NCBI RefSeq assembly: GCF_024494355.1
Contig: NZ_JAKNQY010000025.1
Coordinates: forward strand, 34,170 to 98,169
DNA: 64,000 nt
Source of the DNA: Pseudomonas sp. Q11
GTDB lineage: Bacteria; Pseudomonadota; Gammaproteobacteria; Pseudomonadales; Pseudomonadaceae
Direction of reading: 5' to 3'
The stretch's first letter is position 1; each line of letters opens with the position of its first letter. The position numbers and the translations under genes are program-made. Positions 63,658 through 64,000 of this stretch are shown here, piece after piece. Below the pieces are notes generated by a model. The model was not told where the DNA came from. It saw only the letters and a program-made list of their open reading frames with translations, and ran no database searches.

Positions 63658-63881
63658 GCACCGCCCAGATCAGCTTGCCCAAGGGCGTGGGGCCGCACGC
63701 CGAGAAACTCTACGACGCCATCACCCAGGCCAGTACGGCCGATGAACTGAACCGTGCTGGCGGCAAGGCCGAGGGTTTTGTCCTGGGGCTGGAGAGCGTC
63801 AAGGCCATCAAGAGCCAGATTGCCGAGTCGTTGTATGTGATCTACGACGATGCCGCGAGCCAGCGGGCGACGGAGTTGTAA
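63654..63881 (+). CDS. Small hypothetical protein (75 aa)
   Basis: MSTAQISLPKGVGPHAEKLY... followed by helical sequence (ADELNRAGGKAEGFVLGLES, IKSQIAESLYVIYDDAASQR). No signal peptide, no family recognised. CCGAGGTGCG precedes the ATG at 63654. The frame open to 63558 has no better start. It is followed by repeats to the window end. Confidence 0.65.
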   Translation: MSTAQISLPKGVGPHAEKLYDAITQASTADELNRAGGKAEGFVLGLESVKAIKSQIAESLYVIYDDAASQRATEL

Positions 63882-63897
63882 CTTCGACGAGTTGCTT

Positions 63898-64000
63898 TTG
63901 TGGCGAGGGAGCTTGCTCCCGCTGGGGCGTAGGAGCTGTCGAGTGCAACGAGGCTGCGATCTTTCCCCTGACACTTGAATCTCAAGCGAAAGATCAAAAG
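63898..64000. repeat. REP half followed by the left arm and loop of a long inverted repeat (cut by the window end)
   Basis: GTGGCGAGGGAGCTTGCTCC (63900-) then GTAGGAGCTGTCGAGTGCAACG and the loop ACACTTGAATCTCAAGCG, the same arm and loop as at 28857-28930. The right arm should lie just beyond base 64000. Confidence 0.85.

Overview
The window is from the chromosome of a fluorescent Pseudomonas, most likely of the P. fluorescens group. The evidence is a pyoverdine locus whose gene content follows PA2386-PA2399 of P. aeruginosa (pvdA, fpvI, pvdRT-opmQ, pvdP, pvdMNO, pvdE, fpvA, terminal NRPS), high GC with Pseudomonas-style codon use, and dozens of REP/REPIN palindromes typical of that group. No transposase, integrase, CRISPR array or rRNA gene was seen.

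Region 1 (1-31.1 kb) is the pyoverdine locus. It opens inside the last pyoverdine synthetase (E-C-A-T-C-A-T-TE), followed by an HSL-family esterase, a FhuA/FoxA-type TonB receptor, the PvdE exporter, the FpvA receptor, the periplasmic maturation genes pvdM-N-O and pvdP, a DUF6124 gene with an unusual structured intergenic element, the PvdRT-OpmQ efflux system, the FpvI sigma factor and PvdA. Five iron-starvation boxes (TAAAT-N16-CGT, all with exactly 16 nt spacing) stand before pvdE, pvdM, pvdP, pvdR and pvdA. Fur-box-like sites stand before fpvA, fpvI and the second receptor. Together the genes make ferribactin, move it to the periplasm, mature it to pyoverdine, secrete and recycle it, and take up ferripyoverdine. 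pvdF and fpvR, which belong to this block in P. aeruginosa, are not in the window.

Region 2 (31.4-41.4 kb) holds a BvgS/RocS-like hybrid kinase, a degenerate receiver protein and a BvgA-like regulator, then pirin, an MscS channel fused to a cNMP-binding domain, an AhpD-like protein, and a divergent AraC regulator and MFS exporter.

Region 3 (41.6-45.7 kb) is a complete fecIRA ferric-citrate signalling and uptake system.

Region 4 (45.9-53.6 kb) has a YbjJ-like MFS protein, a DapF-fold protein without the catalytic cysteines, the cytosine codBA operon, a dehalogenase-like hydrolase, QueD and a patatin-like lipase.

Region 5 (53.7-59.8 kb) has two PepSY proteins translationally coupled to a PhoPQ/BqsRS(CarRS)-like two-component pair, then a NhaC/YuiF-type transporter and a single-Cache chemoreceptor. 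This resembles the PA2652-PA2659 neighbourhood of P. aeruginosa.

Region 6 (60.1-64 kb) has TrhP (YegQ), an AI-2E-family permease, three small proteins and tRNA-Asn(GTT) with its terminator.

Coordinates were read by eye. Motif spacings were counted by hand; family assignments rest on recalled motifs, not on database searches.
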